Assembly: GCA_905250075.1 (NCBI GenBank)
Contig: CAJNOP010000656.1
Location: forward strand, 1 to 64,000
Length of the DNA stretch: 64,000 bases
Origin: Rotaria sp. Silwood1
Lineage: Eukaryota; Rotifera; Eurotatoria; Philodinida; Philodinidae
Direction of reading: 5' to 3'
The notes beneath the pieces were generated by a model. The model had not been told where the DNA came from. It saw only the letters and a list, made by a program, of their open reading frames with translations, and did no database searches. Made by a program: the position numbers and the translations under genes. Positions 47,039-60,700 of the stretch are shown here, piece after piece; positions within the stretch are counted from its first letter, which is position 1; every line of letters starts with the position of its first letter.

Positions 47039-49031
47039 GATTTAAAAACAAAACTTTACATTTTCTCTTCCTAAACTCATCATTCAAAAAAAAAGGAAAA
47101 GGTATTAGTTGGGTAGTGACATAGTTTGACAAATTGACTTATAGAAAGATTATAAATACACATATGAAAGAAAAGGTGTTAATCTCTACTTGAATAATTA
47201 TCTAAATATTATCAATAATATTAATTATTGATGTATACAAAAAAAAAACATCGATTTCATCAATAGAATAACGTTGAAGATATAATTGCTAGATAGATAA
47301 ATATTTTTGAAAGAATTAAAATAATCGATGTTTCATGTGATATTTACTTTTCTTTTTTTTTCATGAGTTGGAAAAGAAATAGTATATATCATTAATTTAT
47401 CTTATATAATATAGACTTACCATTGATTTTGTTCTAATTAAACGACAAAAATTTATATGTAAGTATATAATACAAATAGTTTTTTTTTTTTGTTAATGAA
47501 ACATATGTTCGCATAAATAAATGCATACAAGAAAAAGACATGTCATATGAATATTCATTATATTATTAATATTTTTCATTTATTTTTGTTTTTTTGTGAA
47601 AAAATGATTTTAAAAAAGATATATTGATAGGAATTTGCACCTGTCTACATAAATTGTGGTAGATATCGTTGATATGTATGACCACAAACAGTAGATCAAT
47701 ATTATCTCATGATAATATTGGAACTAATGTCATGTTACATTTGTCAAGGATTAAAATAAACACGATGGTAAAGAAAATGTACTCGGATTTAGATAGAATA
47801 AAAACACTTCCATATGATTAGCACAATCAAATATATCGTGTTTCATATGTTAATCCTGTCAGGATTGTGCTAACAACTTTTATAACTACCGAATATCACC
47901 TTTTATTCAAAAGGTTATGTTAAAACTTTTTAAGATACTCGAATAATGTTTTGAATAGAAAATAATAGGTAAATCAGTCAATTAATGTTTTTTTTTTGAA
48001 TTATAAATCCGTTAATCAATATATTTATTCTAATAGACATTATCTTTTTGTTAATCAAGCTTTAAGTCTATTATGAAATATTTAAAACATTTGTACTTTT
48101 TTGGCTACACCCTAAACTTTATCCAATGTTTTTTTTTCTTTTCAAGTACAAGATAACTTATTTGAGACATATATTAACACTTTTTGTTATAATCTAAATT
48201 TGAAGATATTTTTCATAATCTTGATAAAATCAATTCGATATTCAATCTAATTCAATTGTTTTGTTTTTTTTCAAAACAAACTTCACACGTAAAAAAATAA
48301 TCAAGTCCAAAGTCGATTTTCTTCGGCGATATTTTTTTTTTCTTTATTCGACGATTAAATTATCATTTTCTTCGAAAAAAAACACAAAACAAAATAATAT
48401 GATTAAAACATAGATATCAATGTACTATTAAGCAATATGATTATATCAATATTCTATTTTTATCTCGAATGTACTTTTTTTCATAATACTATTTTCGTTA
48501 ATAACTATTCTTGCCTAATGTAAAAAAACAAAACGTATTTATCTTAGAAGCTCTACTTATAATTTATGATATTTACAAATATTAATGATATTACATATCC
48601 AATTCAAACATATGGAATAATAATAATAATATCACTTTTGTTAATCTACTATTTCTAATCAATGATTATAAACCAAAAAATTTCCAACTTCTAGTTACTT
48701 AAATAATCAATAGTAGATTTAAATATTCGAAAACATATCGAACCATAAATAATCAATTTCTTTCTTTTTTTTCCTTCTTATCAGTAAATATTATTACCTA
48801 TAGTATATGATATTTATGTGTCAAACTTCAATAATCATGCTACGTAAAAAAAGAAAAAAAAGAAGTGTCAGATTATTTTTTTTTCCACATCATATCTATA
48901 TCGTGCCTGACATTCTTTAAAGAGAAATATTCGTTTTTCATTTCTAAGAATATAAAATCATGATATTACTAGGAAAAATTTTGTTTCCCCCCCCATTTCT
49001 CTGATTTTTAAAAAATCATATCAATTCAAAC

Positions 49032-49039
49032 TATATAAA
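49032..49039 (+). promoter_or_regulatory. Candidate TATA box of the second micro-exon gene
   Basis: TATATAAA lies 72 bp before the ATG at 49111, a plausible core promoter distance. Confidence 0.4.
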
Positions 49040-49110
49040 GTGATTGATATTCAATAAATAGAAATATTTGTAAAAAAAATTTATTTATTATTTTTTTCAT
49101 CATTAATATA

Positions 49111-49366
49111 ATGTTTAATCCATGGAATTGTGATAGTAAGTGAATTTAATTTTTAATTGAAATCGATTAAAAGTTTTTTTTCTTTTTAAATTTAAGATGA
49201 TGCAGCTAATATGTATGATAATACAAATACACAAGTAAATAAATAAATAAATAATTTTAATTTATTTTTATTATATAATAAATCAATTATTTTAATATTC
49301 TATTAGGGTAATGGTGTCATTGGTTTAATATTTACATCAAATGACAATGGTCATCAAACACCTTAA
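49111..49366 (+). CDS. Tiny three-exon gene, copy 2 (40 residues)
   Basis: Exons 49111-49135 (25 nt), 49197-49234 (38 nt) and 49307-49366 (60 nt). Introns are 61 and 72 bp with GTAAGT..TTTAAG and GTAAAT..TATTAG ends. The product starts MFNPWNCDNDAANMY and ends GVIGLIFTSNDNGHQTP. Exon 1 and exon 2 have exactly the lengths and phases of copy 1, although the DNA has diverged widely; start, exon joins and the IGL core are the shared residues. An old tandem duplication kept in frame suggests selection for a protein. No domain is recognisable and it lacks a signal peptide. A candidate TATA box and a distant AATAAA (49651-49656) flank it. Confidence 0.6.
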
Positions 49367-49883
49367 TGTTCAATTCTAAGTCAATAGTAGCAAAATATAC
49401 TTACTCAAAAATTGTATACGCTTTGCATGAATGGTCAAATGATTATAATCAATGTATAAAAAAACAAGAAAGCGAACAAAATGATACGATCGATGTTTTT
49501 TTTTAAGGCAAATCGATATTTGTTTTTGAAGTATAGTCCGCATGTGAAATATACATATATATATATAATTGCTTTTACATTAAAAAAAAAGTATGTGTTT
49601 AAGATAATTTTCTATGATTGTTTGTGTTTCTATATTCTATTTATTTTAAGAATAAAAAAAAAAAACAAAAAAAAATTAAATTAATCTAGTGGTGAAAATC
49701 TAAGTTATTTTGCTTAGAATCAATGATAAAATTTGCATAAAACAAATTATTGCGTGTACTAAATATTAAAAAGCCAAAAAAAAGAAAAAAGAAATATAAT
49801 CACTGGGGTAAAATAAAAAGAAGCAATACTTCTACTTTTCATATAAGATATAGATATACATAAATATTAAATAAAGATAATAT
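49367..49883. other. Intergenic, convergent 3' ends
   Basis: Lies between the 3' ends of the second micro-exon gene (+) and the filament/EF-hand gene (-). The small frame at 49481-49684 is A/T noise. Confidence 0.4.
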
Positions 49884-52800
49884 TTAAAATACATTATTTG
49901 AAAGCCAGTCAATATCAAACGTAGTTATTTGTTGAATATGTTCGTTGTTTGTAATAAGATGAGCACATGTTTCATCAACATTATTTAATGCAAATGTTAA
50001 TTCTAAATAAATATAAGAAAAATAAAATTTTCATTGAAAATAAAACTAAAGAATCTTAGGAAATTTCTTTTTATATTTAAAATTTTATATAAATTTGAGA
50101 TTAAATTAAAAGTAAATTATCAAAAACAAAAAAAATTAAATCGAAATTCAACATATTTCTAAATGAAAAATTCGATAAATCTCTAAATTTAATCCTCCTA
50201 AGCTTAAAATCAAACTTGATGTATGGATTTGAATAACAACAAAATACTAAATTTTCTCAATATTTCTTTTTATATATTAAATTTATAATTTATTACGTTG
50301 AATTCTATTTGAGAACAATAAACTTAATCTCAAAAAAACAATGATTTAATATGAATAGTTTAAGTTTCTAATTATTCACTATTTTTTTTCACTATTAAAA
50401 TATTTTCAAGAATAACTTCCTTTACCATTAAATGTCCATAGATCATCATCATTTGTATGTGTTTCTGTAATTTCATTTAATTTATTGATAATTTTTTCAG
50501 GATTTTCTATTTGTAATAAACGAAGTAATTGAATAACTCTATAAATAGTATATATTTATTTAAAAAAAAAAAAAAACATTTTTATTTTCTTTCTTACTGA
50601 TCGTGTGTAATTATTTCATCATGACTTATATCAAATATATCAAACCATTGTTGAATATTATCTATTGTATAATATCCATGATTAACAAATGGTAAAAAAA
50701 TATCTCGAAATTCGTTCCAATTTATAAATGAATCTAAATAAATTAATTTTGATATAACAAAAAAAAAAAATTTAGTTTTCAAACTTGTATTTTGTTTTTT
50801 ATTAATATATAATTCAATAAATGATTGTAAATCATTAATTGATATATTTATATTATTATTAATAAATTCATTTATTATTTCCATTAATAAATTTTTATTA
50901 TTACTATCCAATAATTTACTATTAGAATCAGCACCTATATTTTTAAATATTCTACCAAGTACTACAAATCAAAAAAAAAATAACGAATTTTTTAATAATT
51001 AAAAAAAAATTCTTTTTTTTTCTTTTTACAAGATATTTCTGTGCTATATTTATCGTTAGTTTCAGTTGGAAATATTATAATTGGTATTTCTAATGATATA
51101 GGTTGATTCTCAATTGGAGTTTGATTAAACCATTGTTTATTTTCAGTTTCTTCTGATAAAACATGTTCATTAATATCATCTGTTTTTTTAATTGCTTCAA
51201 TTAATTCTATAAAAATTAATATTAAAAAAAATAAAAATTTTATATTGTTTTTTTTTACCATCAACACTTAATTTTCCATCATGATCTGTATCATATTCAT
51301 CGATAATATTTTGTGCAAGATTAATAGTATTATTAGCTTGAAGAATTTCAAGTAATTCTATAAAGGAAATTTTTATTTTTGTATTATTAATATAATAAAT
51401 AATATTTTTTTTTTTTACCAGCTATTTCTTGTAATGATAAATGACCATCTCTAGTTGTATCAAATAAATCAAATAATTTTCGAATATGTCGTTCTGTATA
51501 ACGACCAGTTATTATAGGAAAAAGAATATCACGAAATTCAATCCAATCAAGTGTTTTAGGACGATCTTTCATAGAAAAAAATAAATATTAGTTTTGTTTT
51601 GTTTTTTTAATTTACTCTCTTGAGCAGCTGATTGTACAAGATATTTTCTAAGTAAACTATCGAATAATGTTCGTATAAGATGATCACGAAATTCCAAACG
51701 TTCAAGTAATTTATCTGGTAAATCATTATTGATTTCTACTAAATCTTCATTATTAGCTAATTCATGAAATACATAACGAAGATCTATACAAACAAAAAGA
51801 AGAAAAGTAATCAATCATTTAATAATTGATAAGAAACAAATGGAAATAGTATAGTCTTCACATTTTAGTTAAATAAATATTAATAAAAAAAAAAGTGCTC
51901 AAGCATATCAACTCATTAGATAATCGATATGACAAACTTGAGTGTAGAAATACACACAAGGTGAGAATATTAACCTTCGTTTTGATATATTGACTATACA
52001 CATCAATCTATTACTCCTACGCACTAATGTTTATATCTATCTCAACGATAGAGAGAAGAGGAAAGACAATCAAGTGTATCGGTTATAAAACGAAAAAAGT
52101 GTTACATACATAACAGAAACTCGAGAGGTGCTAGTTCACGTTTTTCTAAAACGTTGAATTGAGATAAGCTACACTTCTAGATCTGAATTCGATAAATTAT
52201 TGAATAATCTCAGAAAAGAAAAATGTGTCTTCTTTCGATTTCAATGATGTCTTTTTTTTGTGCCGCCCACGGAAAAATTCTTCCGAAAAAAACCGTGGTA
52301 ATCTGAGGTTAACCGCGGTTTTGTTCCACATTTTGAAAAACCGCAAAAGTCAGACCTTTTATGCGGTTTTTGGAAACCGGCGAAAACCGCATAAAAGGTC
52401 TGACTTTCGCGGTTTATGAAACCGCAGTTTTTTCTTGAAAAATTTTTCCGTGGGCGATATATATACGAAATAGTATTGTAATAGAAAGCCTATTCTCGAA
52501 TTGTGATCTACAATTTTGCACCTATGAAGAACTTCACTACATTTACTTCGATGAGAAAAACTAAGAAGTTTTGAATAAAATCGATTCGAAATATGAGACT
52601 TTCAAAAAATCCATGCTCTATATACTATCCATGAACAAAAAAAGGTCTACATCTTGAAAGTCTTATATTTCGATGAGATTTTGTTCAAAATTTGTAAATT
52701 GTTTTTAGAAAGGAAGTCTAGTTGAATTAATATCATTGAAATCTGAAGGTGGATAGCTGTAGAGATGCTCTCGTTAGTTGAAAAATAGCATTATATTAAC

Positions 52801-55800
52801 CAGCAAGGAAATAGAACAATTAATTGATAAACGATATCAAATGAAAATATATTATAGGCAATTCATAGAATTGCAGTTTCATATTTTTGTGTATCCGACT
52901 TCGAGTCTGAAAGGACCCTGCAGCTCCATAACAATGAGTACAAAAAGGCTATAGTTAATTTGAAAAGAGAAATATTAATATGTACTACTATCGGCGGCAG
53001 AATTCAAGGCAGTCGGATGTTTTTTGAATAACTTTTGATAGGAACAAGATAGAGACCTGCGGTTTTCAGCATTTGATAGCGAAGACCCAAGAGCAGATTT
53101 TCATAAGCAAAATCTTTGCTGAGAAAAAATTCGAAGATCGGTTTTTCAGCGGATCTTTGGAAAACCATGGTGGATTCCTGAAAACTGCCATAGGAGTATA
53201 TTGATTTTTTTTTTACATATTCGGAATCAGCATCAAAAACTGAGTTGATTCATGTATGTTTCGAATCTTTCAGGAACTTTTTGTTTCGCCGAAAAATTCA
53301 CCCCTGGTCCTCCTGAGGAAGAGATCAAAAAATAAAGTCAGTCAAAAAGTCACTTGGACAACAGAAATCGAGTTCGGAGCTTCTAAAATGCTAGTAGAAC
53401 ATAAAATGGCAAATGAATAAACAATAAAAAAAGGAGTTTTGGCTGGCTTCATTTTTTGACCCACCCTCATGGGGACCAGGGGTGAATTTTTCGACGAAAA
53501 AAAAAGTTCGTGAAAAGATTCGAAACATACGGGGTTCGACTAAGTTTTCGATGCTGATTCCGAATATGTAAAAAAATCAATAGACTGTTATAGCAGTTTT
53601 CAGAAATCCAGCATGGTTTTTTAGAAATTCTCTAAAAAACCGATCTTCGAATTTTTTCTCAGCAAAGATTTTGCTTATGAAAATATGCTTCTAGGTCTTG
53701 GCTACCCAATACTGAAAATCGCAGGTCTCTATCTTGTTCCTATCAAAAGTTATTCAAAAAACATCCGACTGCCTTGAATTCTGACGCCTATAGTAGTAGT
53801 AAATTTCATATGATTCAAATCAGATGGACACTCTCAACTGCTTACATCAATGTCTTTTAATGTTATAAAGTAATAAAAAAAAACAAAAACGTTCTAATTG
53901 AATATTCATGAATGCCTATTATTAACGAAGTTTAATTCGTTCTACTAACCTTGCATAATAACTGCTAAACTTGGATCATCATCATCATCAGATATTATTT
54001 CAATTTTTTGAGAAATTGGTAAATCATCAACTTCTAAAATAAAAGAATGAAAGAGTTTTATATAAAATTAAAATAAATAACAAGTAACAAATTTCATGAC
54101 CTTGAATATCAGATAATGATGTATTTCTTGATAATTGCTTGTTTATATCTTGTGTTGGTAAAGGATTAAACTTATCTTCTTCATTATCATTTTTGTGATC
54201 ATCATTAATTATTAATGAAGAAGTAAAATCAGTCGAATAATCATTTTGAGTTTGATCTGTAAGAGAAGAACTAATTTCTTCTTCTCTTTGTATTTCTTCT
54301 GATATATCATCTTGTTTTAATTCTAATTTATTATCGTTATCTGATAATATATTTAAATTTGTTGGTGAAGAACTTTGTTGACTTTCATCTTGTTTAATAT
54401 CACTTAATGAAAATGATAATGATTGTGATTCATTTAATTTAGTATCTAGAGGAATTTCATATTGCTCTATTTGTGATGATTCAATAAAATGTATTGATTG
54501 ATCATATTCATGATGATCAATTTCATTAAATGATTTATTTAATTGATTTTCAACATTGGATTCATTTTCTGAAAGAAATTCATTTTAAAAAATTTTGTAA
54601 ATCATAATTCTAAAGTTTTATTTTATTAAATATTAACTCAAAGATAAAAACTTATGTTTCGAAAGACGAAAAAGAAAATTTTCGAAAATTGAAAAATCAT
54701 CAACTAACCTACTAATGTTGTTGTTTGATAATCATCAATAGTCATTGGTACAACATTTTCTTGAATATCAATATTTGTTGTAGGAACATTTTGTGAAGGA
54801 AATATCTGAATTTCTGATGATATTTCACGATCTTCTGAAACTGTTGAAGATGATTCATGCAGATCAGAAACTAATTGTTGATATTCTGTTATTGGTGATG
54901 TAGTAGGTGAAGAAGGTCGTCTTTGAATATCAAATGGTATTATTGAAGCATCAGAAGAAGCATGCCATAATGATAGATCAGTATCTAATTGTTGATATTC
55001 TACTATTGGTTGTGTATTAGGTAAAGGAGACAATCTTTCAATATCAGGTGGTATTACTGAAATATGTGATAATAGTTGATGTTCATGAGAAAGTGTTGTA
55101 TGTGGTTCATGTACATCAGAAGTTAATTGTTGATATTCGGAAGTTATTGGTGTCGTCGAAGCATGTGATAATGGTTGATGTTCATGCGAAGATGTTGATA
55201 GTGGTTCATATATATCAGTAGTTAATTGTTGATATTCTGTTGTTACTGGGATAGTAGGTGACGAAGGTGATCTTTGAATATCAGATGTAATTGTTGGAAC
55301 TTCTGAAGAAATTTCTGATAATGATTGTGGTACTTCAGATATTGTTTGATGATCTTCTTCAAGTGTTGAAGTAGTTAAAGGTTTTGAAATTTCAAATAAT
55401 GTTTGAGGTTCTTGTGGAGATACTAAAGGTAGCTGATGAACTTCGGATAAAACGGGAGTGGTTTCAATTGGCGATATTTCCTGATTTGTTGATGGAATTA
55501 TTGGTAATGATCGAAGTTCAGTTGGTGTAACAGATAATTGTTGAACTGGAGAAAATACTGATTGATCTTCTCGTATTACTGAAGGAATAGATGAAGTAAG
55601 AGATTTTCGTGTTTCGGAACTTATCGGTAAAGTATATGATGATGATTGTTGAGTTTCAAATGATGGAATCAATTGATCTTCTGTAAGAACAGTTGTCGAA
55701 GATGAACTTGAAGATTTTTCAATATCTTGTGAAATAACATTGACATTTATTCTATCTTGTTCGTGTTCTTGATCAAATGATTCAATCACTTGTTGTTGTA

Positions 55801-57778
55801 AAATTTCTTGATTTACAAATTTTTCATCACTAGATGAAGGTTTTATTGATAAAATATTCTCAATTTGAATATTTGTATCTTCACCTAGTGTATCATATTC
55901 TGATTGAGTTCTATTACGAGTTATTAAAACCTTCGGAAATGAAAATAAATTTAAATTTAAATTAAAAATAAACTTTAATTATTACCTCCTCTTGTTGATC
56001 ATTAAATTTACTTTGATTTATACTACTTGTTGTCAATAATGTTGTTTTATTATCTATATAAACCAATATTTTTTTCAATTAAAAAAAAAAATAAAAATCA
56101 ATAAATGTAGCTCAATTTATTTTACTAAATAACATTTATCATCTAGTATCGTTTCTTTTCAATCTATGCCCTTCAAATTGAACAAATACAGAAGTCTCAC
56201 ATATGTCAGTGTCAAATTGCATTTCAATGCAAATAAATGTGTTTTATACATATATGCAATATACATACATAAAATGTGCAATAGATGAAATAAAAAAATT
56301 CGAAAAAAATGATTATTATAAATTTTTTTTTTTTAAAAGTCAACTATTTATTCAAATGATGAAAGTTAATTATGTTAAGTGCTTTTCTATATTTATTTAG
56401 GAATATTTCTGTTCTTACCTGTCATTAAATTATTATTGGATTGTAATGTTGTTGGTCTTCTTAAATGCGAAGTATTAATTGATGATTGTTTCTGTCGTTG
56501 TTGTCGTCTATGTTCACTTTCTAAAACTCCTCGATAGAGTGTTAATTCAAATTTTAAATTTCGATCATATTCTGTTAAATGATTTAATTTTTCTTTTAAT
56601 GTTTGTAATTCAATTTTTGTATGTTGTATTTCATTATCTTTAGATATTAATTGTTGTATACGTTCATCATGTAATGAATGAAACTCGACTTCCTATGATA
56701 AAGTTTTTAATAAAAACTGAATAAAAAAAAAAGAATATAATTTAAACATACCATAGTAAGAATTTGTTTTGATAATACTTGATTATGATTATTAAGTGTT
56801 TTTAAATCTTGTAAAACATGTGGATATTCTTCTTGAAGTCGTTCACGTTCTATTTGATTTGTATGTTGATGAGATATTGTTGATTCAGCAGTTGTGAAAT
56901 GTTCTTCAACTATTTGTAACATTTTTTTATATTCATTTTCAATTTGTTTTAATTGTGTTTTATTAAGTTGTTCGAAATCTTCACGTATACAAGTTATAGA
57001 TTCATCTAAACGTGATAATAAATATTCATTAGCTTCAGTTTCTGTTGCTAAAATTGTTTCACGTTCTTCATCAAGAAAATCTTTTGCTGTTTGCATTAAT
57101 TTAATTTCTTCTTTTAATGTTTGAATTTCAAACTAAATTAAAAATGTTAGAAAAAAAAAAGAATATTTAAACCTTCTTTTTTTTTTTTGTTTTTTATTTT
57201 TCTTTTACTTCAGTTTTCGATCGTTCAACACATATCTGTTCGAGTTGTACTTGTAAATTATCAACTTTATTCATAGCTTGTTGATGAGTTTGTTTTTCAT
57301 TTTCAACATACTTTAAACAATGTTGTAATTGTTCATTTAATTTAAGAAGTTCATTACGAACAGTACGTTCTTTTTTTTGTAAAAAATTTAAACATTTAAT
57401 TTGTTCTTTTTCATTATTAGCAATAAAATTAATTCGTCGTTTAAATTCTTCACGTTCATTAATAATACGTCTTGCACGTGATTTATATTTATAACGATCA
57501 ATATGTATATCAGTTAATTGTTGACTTAATTGACGAAAATCATTTAATAAACGTTTTAAATAATTTTCTAATGTTGAAATATAATTTGTACGTATTTGTT
57601 GAATATCTTCTTGTAAATGATAATTATCATTATCAATTGTTTTTATATTATCTAAATATGTTTGAAGATTTGTATTAAGATTATGAAATTCTTCACGTTG
57701 TAAATTATATGAAATACGAGATTGTTCAACTTGAGAAACAATATCATCAATTAATTGATCTTCGAATATATTAAACAT
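49884..57778 (-). CDS. Intermediate filament protein with repetitive tail and EF-hand modules
   Basis: Fifteen exons on the minus strand: 57778-57209, 57132-56752, 56692-56419, 56053-55986, 55930-54709, 54568-54101, 54033-53950, 51783-51616, 51565-51419, 51357-51259, 51206-51030, 50961-50785, 50733-50598, 50538-50426 and 50002-49884. All are GT-AG and in frame, predicting 1400 residues. Residues about 34-377 form a coiled-coil rod starting LNTNLQTYLDNIKTIDNDN and ending LNHLTEYDRNLKFELTLYRG then VLESE. These match the initiation and termination motifs of intermediate filaments, and about 345 residues fits the long rod of lamins and invertebrate filaments. The tail (exons 4-7) is Ser/Thr/Gln-rich with four EYQQL repeats. 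Exons 8-15 hold two copies of a four-exon EF-hand module: loops DTTRDGHLSLQE (1114-1125) and DTDHDGKLSVDE (1150-1161) look calcium-competent, while those of the second copy are degenerate. Intron 7 (2.2 kb) carries two fold-back elements; two separate genes remain possible there. Confidence 0.72.
52264..52456. mobile_element. 193-bp fold-back element (MITE-like)
   Basis: Terminal inverted repeats CGCCCACGGAAAAATT and AATTTTTCCGTGGGCG bound the element. Inside, AAAGTCAGACCTTTTATGCG and CGCATAAAAGGTCTGACTTT form a second, nearly perfect hairpin. High G+C for the region and no coding capacity. It sits in intron 7 of the filament gene model. I could not define a target duplication. Confidence 0.75.
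52983..53798. mobile_element. 816-bp long-armed fold-back element
   Basis: Two arms of about 340 bp are inverted copies with roughly 90% identity by eye: GAATTCAAGGCAGTCGGATG near 52999 pairs with CATCCGACTGCCTTGAATTC near 53762, and arms meet near 53330-53460 (AAATTCACCCCTGGTCC against GGACCAGGGGTGAATTT). The ends read TA-CTATCGGCG and CGCCTATAG-TA, which would fit insertion at TA as in Tc1/mariner-type MITEs. No gene inside. A transcript through it would form a very stable hairpin within intron 7 of the filament gene model. Confidence 0.75.
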
Positions 57779-60700
57779 TTGTATAATAAATAATAACACA
57801 AAGAGAAAATTTAAAATCTATAATAAGAAGAATACAATGGTATATGCATAGAAAAATTACCAAAAAGCTATTTGGACTTTTTTTTTTTTTTCTTAGAAAA
57901 AAAGTCTATTGAAATTTAAGACTGTCGACTCTAGGTTGTGATTCTTCTTTTCTCTCTCTCTCTCTCGCTTTGCACTCTAGGGTAAATATGCAGAGAAAAA
58001 AAAAAGAAAAACGTCAAAGCTACCTGTATTTTTTTCCTTGATAGATGGACTCAAAAACAGGACAATGAACTTATAGATAATTTTTTAACATATAGATTTT
58101 CTTACTGTCAAATATAATTGACACTGATCAAATGATTGATCTTGAGTATTAGTTTTTAACAATCTATAGTAATAAAGCCTTTTATGTCAACTTAATTATA
58201 CAAGTTTCAAGAACGAAGAGAAAAAAGAAAATATTGACTATAATGAATCGTTTGTCGCTTTATAACCTACTTAGTATCGTTTGATGTAGTTATTAGAGAG
58301 AAAAAAAAAAAAGATCAAATGTTGTATATTATTTTATAAGCAAACGAATAAGATAAAAAAATCAAAATGATATAATAGAAAATAAATCGGTATAATTAAT
58401 TTTTATCGTATCTGGCTGCAAACAATAATATATATATATAAGATGATTATTAATATGCAAATGAAAATAAAATTATTAAATTTCTATCATACAATTCTTT
58501 TGATATGGTAGAATTAACATAATATGTAACAATCAATATTTTTATAGTCTTCTATCTTACAGCTGAAATCTACTTGCTTTTCTTATGATGTACTCTTTTA
58601 TATTATAAAAAAAAAAGAAGGAAGAAAACAAGGTCATTCTTTTTTTTTTTTGTTATTTTTTCTTCTTGTTCAATTCGTTGCGGTAGAATAAATAAAGACC
58701 ATAATATTAGTAACAGCATCATAAAGCAGATTTTCAAATGGTAACACCCACGTATAATTCATATACATTACATGACATATAGACCATTATATACATATAT
58801 AAGTAGGCCTAGTAGTATACGTCATCGTAACCGGTAATGATGTTGATCACAATAGAAATAGCCTTACATCAATAGGTAATATATCCTAAAGAAATATGCA
58901 TTTTAGTTATCGTTCTCTTCATCACATTTAACCTATAGTTTACTGTTATGTCCACATTCATGCATACATGTATATGGAAGAGCATTCGTGATGTTTAATA
59001 AATTGAAAAGTCAAACACAACAAAATTGACATTTGAGACAAAATCAACTTTTTAAATAATAAAAAGTAATATATCGTATGTCATACTATCTTTATATTAA
59101 ATTTTTAAATTGTTTAATAATAATCATATTTTCATTATGAAAAGTATGAAATATTTTGTTATTCTATTTAATATCAATATGTTTTGATATTATAATACGA
59201 TTTTTGTATTATATACGTGTACTGAAAATAAATATATATTATAAATTGGAATATAAATTTTCATTCTTTTTGTTTTTCATCGAATGTAACATATTGCTAC
59301 AAAAAAGAAATATCATATTGATTAGCGAGAGAATTATCGATTGTTGATTTCATATTGTAAATAGTAGAGACATCCTTGAATCGTTGGATCATTTTTTTTA
59401 AGCATAAAAATTGAAACCTATGAAAGTTTTTTTTTTTTGAATATGTTATTAGTATTGATTTACTTCTACATGCAATGATAAAGACTTATATCATACATGC
59501 ATTCATATATGTATTTCTGATCAAAATAAATAGAATACATAATTTTTTCGATTAATTCTTTGCATTATTATTGTCTAGTCTTAAACTTATGCAACAGCTT
59601 AAACAGATTTTTTTTACTTTATGTATTGAAAAAGGTTTCAGTTATAAATGATGAGTTCATATACTCGAATTTCGTTGCCATGTTTGTTTTAATGATTTTT
59701 TTTGCTCTTTGATCATCCACTCGCAATATTTAGGTACTATTTTCTTATGACTTGAGATTTTGAGAGTCTTACTATTCTTAGGACAGATTATTGTACGACT
59801 GAAATTTAATATGAACATGGAATTCAGTTCAGCAAAACACCTTATCGCGACCTACTTTCCTCTTTGTAAAAGACGTCGGACCAATGTCGAGTTTCCGAGA
59901 GACAAGAATATCCCTATGTTATATAATCATTTGTTCTAATAAAACAGGAATAAATAGTACTTTTTTAATATTGTTTCAAAGAGAATGTAGGATGTTAGAG
60001 AAAAGATATGTGATCTCACGATTTTAAAAAAATAAATACAAAAAGAATAATGTTAATAAATATGCACATGTGTTGATTAAATTGACAAAAAAAAACTGTT
60101 CTTGATAATTATAAATATGGTATTATTTATTATCATAGTACACAAAAATGAAAATCAATTAATATAAAATAATAGTGAAATGTTTCGTACTCTTAACATA
60201 ATATTGGTTCAATTTCTTTATGATTACTTCGAAACCATAAAAATCATATATACAATAATCTTCACAAGATTTTTTCAGTTTAAGAAAACAAGTGAGAATA
60301 TGACAGTTAATAGTAGAGTTTTCTTTTTTTTCTCTTTCATCAATAACAATACATCAGACACATTTGAATAATATATATGACATGACTATGATCACTACTA
60401 TTGATACGTATTCATGCCTTGCAAAATAGCCTAGATATACAACAGATCGTAAGATACAAAATAGTTGTTGAGGAATTGCTGGAAAATCAAATCTCTAGTT
60501 TTCTGATACCTAAAAATCGGAAGTATAAAATTTGCCCTTACTACGTGTAATGACTGAGCAAGGAATTCTCTATCAAATGAGATGTTTCCAAGCTCTCTAT
60601 GACATTTCTTGACTAAGCCACATCAGATTCAAAGAAGGCCTCTAGCAACATATTTTTTGTCAGTTCGCTATTCTCTTAATAATCACCGACGTGATTAAAC

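Larger units (their letters stand above)
46784..49110. other. Intergenic between the two micro-exon genes
   Basis: A+T-rich with many A or T runs. I looked for a third copy of the micro-exon pattern and did not see one. The last 80 bp probably hold the promoter of copy 2. Confidence 0.4.

Noticed and set aside
52225..52419. 64-residue plus-strand frame
   Set aside because: It lies on the arms of the 193-bp fold-back element, and the repeated text comes from the hairpin.
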